A stretch of DNA of 64,000 bases. It comes from Nitrospira sp. (GTDB lineage Bacteria > Nitrospirota > Nitrospiria > Nitrospirales > Nitrospiraceae). The notes beneath the pieces were generated by a model. It did no database searches, was not told the DNA's origin, and saw only the letters and a program-made list of their open reading frames with translations. The translations under genes and the position numbers were made by a program. The DNA is taken from assembly GCA_031315995.1 (NCBI GenBank), contig JALDRG010000002.1:455131-519130 (forward strand), written 5' to 3'. This document shows, piece by piece, positions 61,919 to 64,000 of this stretch (its first letter is position 1; every line of letters starts with the position of its first letter).

Positions 61919-62188
61919 GTGAAGGGATTACGGTTTGAACGGCTCGGGCGAGACCGCCACTACAACATTATTTTTCACATCGGCAGCAGCTATGTACCGG
62001 TGAGCGACGAGACTCTCGATGAGCTGAAGGCGCAGACCCTGCTGTCCTCCGAACGTTTCCTCGACCTCCTCCTGGATAAAATCGGTTATACCAGCTACCT
62101 CAAAGACCAGATCCGCGCGGAGCTCCAAGCCGCCGGCGATCCCATGACCCAGATGACCGTTCTCCAAGGCGCCATCCGGGAGCTGTAA
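61919..62188 (+). CDS. small protein of unknown function
   Basis: The GTG at 61919, with AAGGA seven bases upstream, gives 89 residues. The N-terminal third has strand-like segments (HYNIIFHIGSSYVPV) and the rest is helical (LDELKAQTLLSSERFLDLLLDKIGYTSYLKDQIRAELQAAG). No family is recognised and there are no membrane or signal features. A degraded copy of its last 27 codons is found at 63020-63103, 900 bp away on the same strand. The vapBC pair lies between them. The original and the fragment differ at about half of the aligned residues. Confidence 0.65.
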   Translation: MKGLRFERLGRDRHYNIIFHIGSSYVPVSDETLDELKAQTLLSSERFLDLLLDKIGYTSYLKDQIRAELQAAGDPMTQMTVLQGAIREL

Positions 62189-62304
62189 CGCCGACGCCCG
62201 CGCTCCTGACGCAGCTTTCGTCACGTCTTCACTATCGGTTTTGTCTCGATTTTCCCTGGGATACGACGGCATCAGGGAACTTGTCCCCGCCTATCGCTTT
62301 CCCA

Positions 62305-62706
62305 TCAGACCGTAAATTCCGATGGAGAAACGGCAATCATTGGAAATGCCTTCAGAATCTGACGATCACTCGTAACCAACGGCACTTCCAAGTCCTGAGC
62401 AAGAGCCACAAATTCACAGTCATAGGCGGAACAGCTCGACCGAGTGGCTAGTGTCAGCACATGTCGCGAGAGCACGCTGTATTCATGTTCATTCAGCCAT
62501 CGTTCAGCTTCTTCAGACATGGCGAGCGCATCATTCAACTGAAGGGCACCTGTACGGGTCAGTCCGACCAGGGCATTACGAAACTCCGAGCGCCACAGAA
62601 GCGGTACGGTCCACACCGCGTCCCGCCTGAGCACGGCCTCACTCTCTTGTGTCCGCTGACCCTGGACATAGAGATAGATCAACAAATTCGTATCCGCCAC
62701 AATCAT
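62305..62706 (-). CDS. vapC: VapC-type PIN-domain ribonuclease toxin
   Basis: The 133-residue PIN protein has the acidic active-site set: Asp5 in MIVADTNLLIYL, Glu in WRSEFRNALV, Asp in SAYDCEFVALA and Asp in LVTSDRQILKAF. These coordinate Mg2+ for RNA cleavage in VapC toxins. Its ATG overlaps the antitoxin stop (ATGA at 62703-62706), the classic order antitoxin-first with coupled translation. The pair could stabilise the surrounding segment or respond to stress. Confidence 0.9.
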   Translation of the reverse strand: MIVADTNLLIYLYVQGQRTQESEAVLRRDAVWTVPLLWRSEFRNALVGLTRTGALQLNDALAMSEEAERWLNEHEYSVLSRHVLTLATRSSCSAYDCEFVALAQDLEVPLVTSDRQILKAFPMIAVSPSEFTV

Positions 62707-62945
62707 GGTCGACCGGCCGTTTTGAGATCTTGAAGCAGGCGATCGTTGAGTCGAACGCCTTTGGGGATGCGGCGGACTGCCCGCGCCCTGGCCAGTAAGG
62801 CATCCGCGTCAATGGGAACGCTGTGGGTCATCTGTTCGAGGTAAGAAATGACCTCGAAATTCAAACTGCGCCGATGCGCGGCTGCTTGTTGCTTGAGGCG
62901 TTTGACTAAGGGCTCAGGAATATTTTTGATGGTCAAGGTTGCCAC
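62703..62945 (-). CDS. vapB: VapB/FitA-type ribbon-helix-helix antitoxin
   Basis: The 80-residue protein has an Arc/FitA-like ribbon-helix-helix N-terminus (MATLTIKNIPEPLVKRLKQQAAAHRRSLNFEVISYLE) and an extended C-terminus that includes ARARAVRRIPKGVRLNDRLLQDL, the likely toxin-binding part. Such antitoxins repress their own operon by binding palindromes upstream of the start. The promoter region (62946-63000) lies beside the degraded gene copy. It is translationally coupled to vapC. Confidence 0.88.
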   Translation of the reverse strand: MATLTIKNIPEPLVKRLKQQAAAHRRSLNFEVISYLEQMTHSVPIDADALLARARAVRRIPKGVRLNDRLLQDLKTAGRP

Positions 62946-63019
62946 GGCATTCTCCTCTGTGGTGGTTCCGTAATGGCACCATTATGGATACTATCCGAGG
63001 CCTCCTAAGGGGTCAAGCG

Positions 63020-63103
63020 GATCATCTGAGCAGGGAATTCCAAGCCTCTGCGGATCCGACGATGCAGATCACAATTCTCCAAAGTGCCACCCGTGAGCTG
63101 TAA
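63020..63103 (+). pseudogene. degraded 3' fragment of a paralogue of the 61919 gene
   Basis: Translation in one frame gives DHLSREFQASADPTMQITIL followed by QSATREL and a stop at 63101. Fourteen of the 27 residues from this Asp match the C-terminus of the 61919 product (DQIRAELQAAGDPMTQMTVL, then QGAIREL). No start codon or N-terminal part of the gene is present upstream. The fragment is therefore a relic of duplication or recombination next to vapBC. Confidence 0.7.
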
Positions 63104-63318
63104 GCAGCTGTGTATCCACGTTCTTTAAGCATCACACCCACCGGCGTTGAGGGTTTCTCGATTCTTCGACACCCATCCGTCCTCGGTCCCGCCTCACTTC
63201 TTAGATAACTGGTTCACCCTACGGAAATGGTTAGAAGCCGTTAATTTGGCCTCAGCTACAAGATCTGGCAATTTCGAGATCTCAAAAATTGACCAGTGGT
63301 CATCATTTACGATTTCAC
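63104..63318. other. intergenic AT-richer stretch
   Basis: Between the gene relic and the broken HEPN-like gene. Reading frames here are short and lack homology or ribosome-binding sites that I can support. Confidence 0.4.
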
Positions 63319-64000
63319 TCATGACGGGGATAGGCTTGCCCAAGGCACCGGCTCCGTTGAAGGCTGACGCCTAGTAGGTTGATTCAGACGATTACTGTAT
63401 ACCCCTGAGTAATTGAAGATTCTTAGTAGAGCCAGTTCCAGGTACCAGAGGCCTAGTGTCCAGATTTCCTGTTTCACGGCTTTCGGAATGCTCGTGGGAA
63501 ACTGGCGATCATGATTCCTGGAATGGATGAGAGCGTTTCGAATGTAAGCTAGGCACGCCGGACCATCGGACCATCCCCTCTTCATCCGCGAAAGACCTTA
63601 GACTTCTAAGTTGCGATGGTATCTCCATAGGAATGCCACATTGGAGTATAAGCTTACGTATCTTCTTGGGACCGTCAAACCCGTCGAATGTTTTTGCTGA
63701 GCAACACCGCTTATCGTCAACGAGATACGACCACCCGAGTAGCTCAAGCCCATTCTGGCCAAGAATGATAGCTGCTTCTAGACCGCTCGTCTCACGACAG
63801 CATTCAACATACCAGTTGATCGCCAGTGCTGTGGGCTCACTCCAGCCAGGCGCACTGCATCGTTGGCAGAACCCAGCAAAGCTCAATTCAAAACATTCGA
63901 CCCTGTTAGGATTAGCCCATACCGAAACAGGTAGGGGTGGTTCGATTCTCTGGGAACGCCAATCCTCCCACACTCGTGATCCGTCAGATGTAAACCCACA
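63319..64000 (-). pseudogene. frameshifted HEPN-like protein gene, cut by window edge
   Basis: Two overlapping minus-strand frames belong to one protein. The first is open from base 64000 and ends near 63509 (CSAPGWSEPTALAINWYV ... SLRSFADEEG). The second continues the same domain from about 63578 to 63319 (WSDGPACLAYIRNALIHSR ... EIWTLGLWYLELALLRIFN). The switch falls at a run of four Gs (63575-63578), consistent with a one-base indel. The RNALIH element fits the R-x4-H motif of HEPN ribonuclease domains. The 5' end lies beyond the window. It could be a real pseudogene or a sequencing error. Confidence 0.65.

Noticed and set aside
63147..63374. 75-codon plus-strand open frame near the window end
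   Set aside because: It overlaps the HEPN-like gene's 3' end, has no ribosome-binding site and no conserved features.
1..64000. CRISPR arrays, tRNA or rRNA genes, insertion sequences with transposases
   Set aside because: I scanned for regularly spaced repeats, cloverleaf-type sequences and transposase motifs and found none I can support; a covariance search would be needed to be certain about small RNAs.

Overview
This 64 kb window is high-GC, densely packed bacterial chromosome. It most resembles a nitrifier of the genus Nitrospira (phylum Nitrospirota). The reasons are the base composition, the mix of large sensor kinases and TPR lipoproteins, the DabA/DabB-type inorganic-carbon uptake locus, and a short dispersed repeat of a kind I associate with that group. 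The genus is an inference. I see no rRNA, tRNA, CRISPR array, prophage or transposase.

Layout. 1-5 kb (mostly minus): a cut-off mechanosensitive channel, small lipoproteins, a TPR lipoprotein coupled to a pyridine-nucleotide disulfide oxidoreductase, a DUF1653 protein, a MEKHLA-domain protein and two small unknowns. 5-11 kb: leuC-leuD, a membrane protein, corA, an inositol-monophosphatase-like enzyme, a beta-hydroxyacid dehydrogenase and a lipoprotein. 11.7-17 kb: a five-gene plus-strand phosphorelay (hybrid kinase, HPt, two receiver-only regulators, membrane-anchored HEAT protein). 17-24 kb: a convergent exopolysaccharide locus with a deacetylase, a TPR/beta-barrel protein and a glycosidase-like protein on the minus strand, and a divergent family-2 glycosyltransferase. 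It looks like a pgaABC analogue with the PgaB functions on two proteins. 24-32 kb: aminotransferase, lytic transglycosylase, msrA with a CoA-binding protein, LEA14-like lipoprotein, TIGR00725 protein, methyltransferase, TPR protein. 32-36 kb: coiled-coil protein, tldE-like and tldD. 36-43.5 kb: SulP transporter with a coupled lipoprotein, membrane enzymes (DUF1295, sterol-desaturase family), and a translationally coupled patatin-SDR-SDR chain. 43.7-49 kb: ettA-type ABC-F ATPase, SYLF protein, HugZ-like protein, and a hydrolase/hydrolase/tiny zinc-ribbon operon. 49-52.4 kb: one AT-richer 1133-residue membrane protein with no function I recognise. 52.6-62 kb: selO, a DUF2294 protein, then a structured leader with a terminator ahead of dabB / NuoM-like / dabA / PII-like. 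62-64 kb: a small unknown gene, a vapBC toxin-antitoxin pair flanked by a degraded copy of that gene's 3' end, and a frameshifted HEPN-like gene running off the window.

How parts work together. The dab cluster should convert CO2 to bicarbonate vectorially, using the ion gradient through NuoL/M-like subunits, with a PII-like protein as a likely switch. The SulP carrier may be a second anion or bicarbonate route. The phosphorelay has no DNA-binding output and ends against the exopolysaccharide genes, so control of surface polysaccharide or motility by protein contact is a reasonable guess. Two near-complete copies and one degenerate copy of a roughly 124 bp terminal-inverted-repeat element lie at the 3' ends of genes. 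The most interesting items are the 1133-residue protein, the four-gene carbon-uptake variant with its leader, the split Pga-like locus, the repeat family, and the debris around vapBC.
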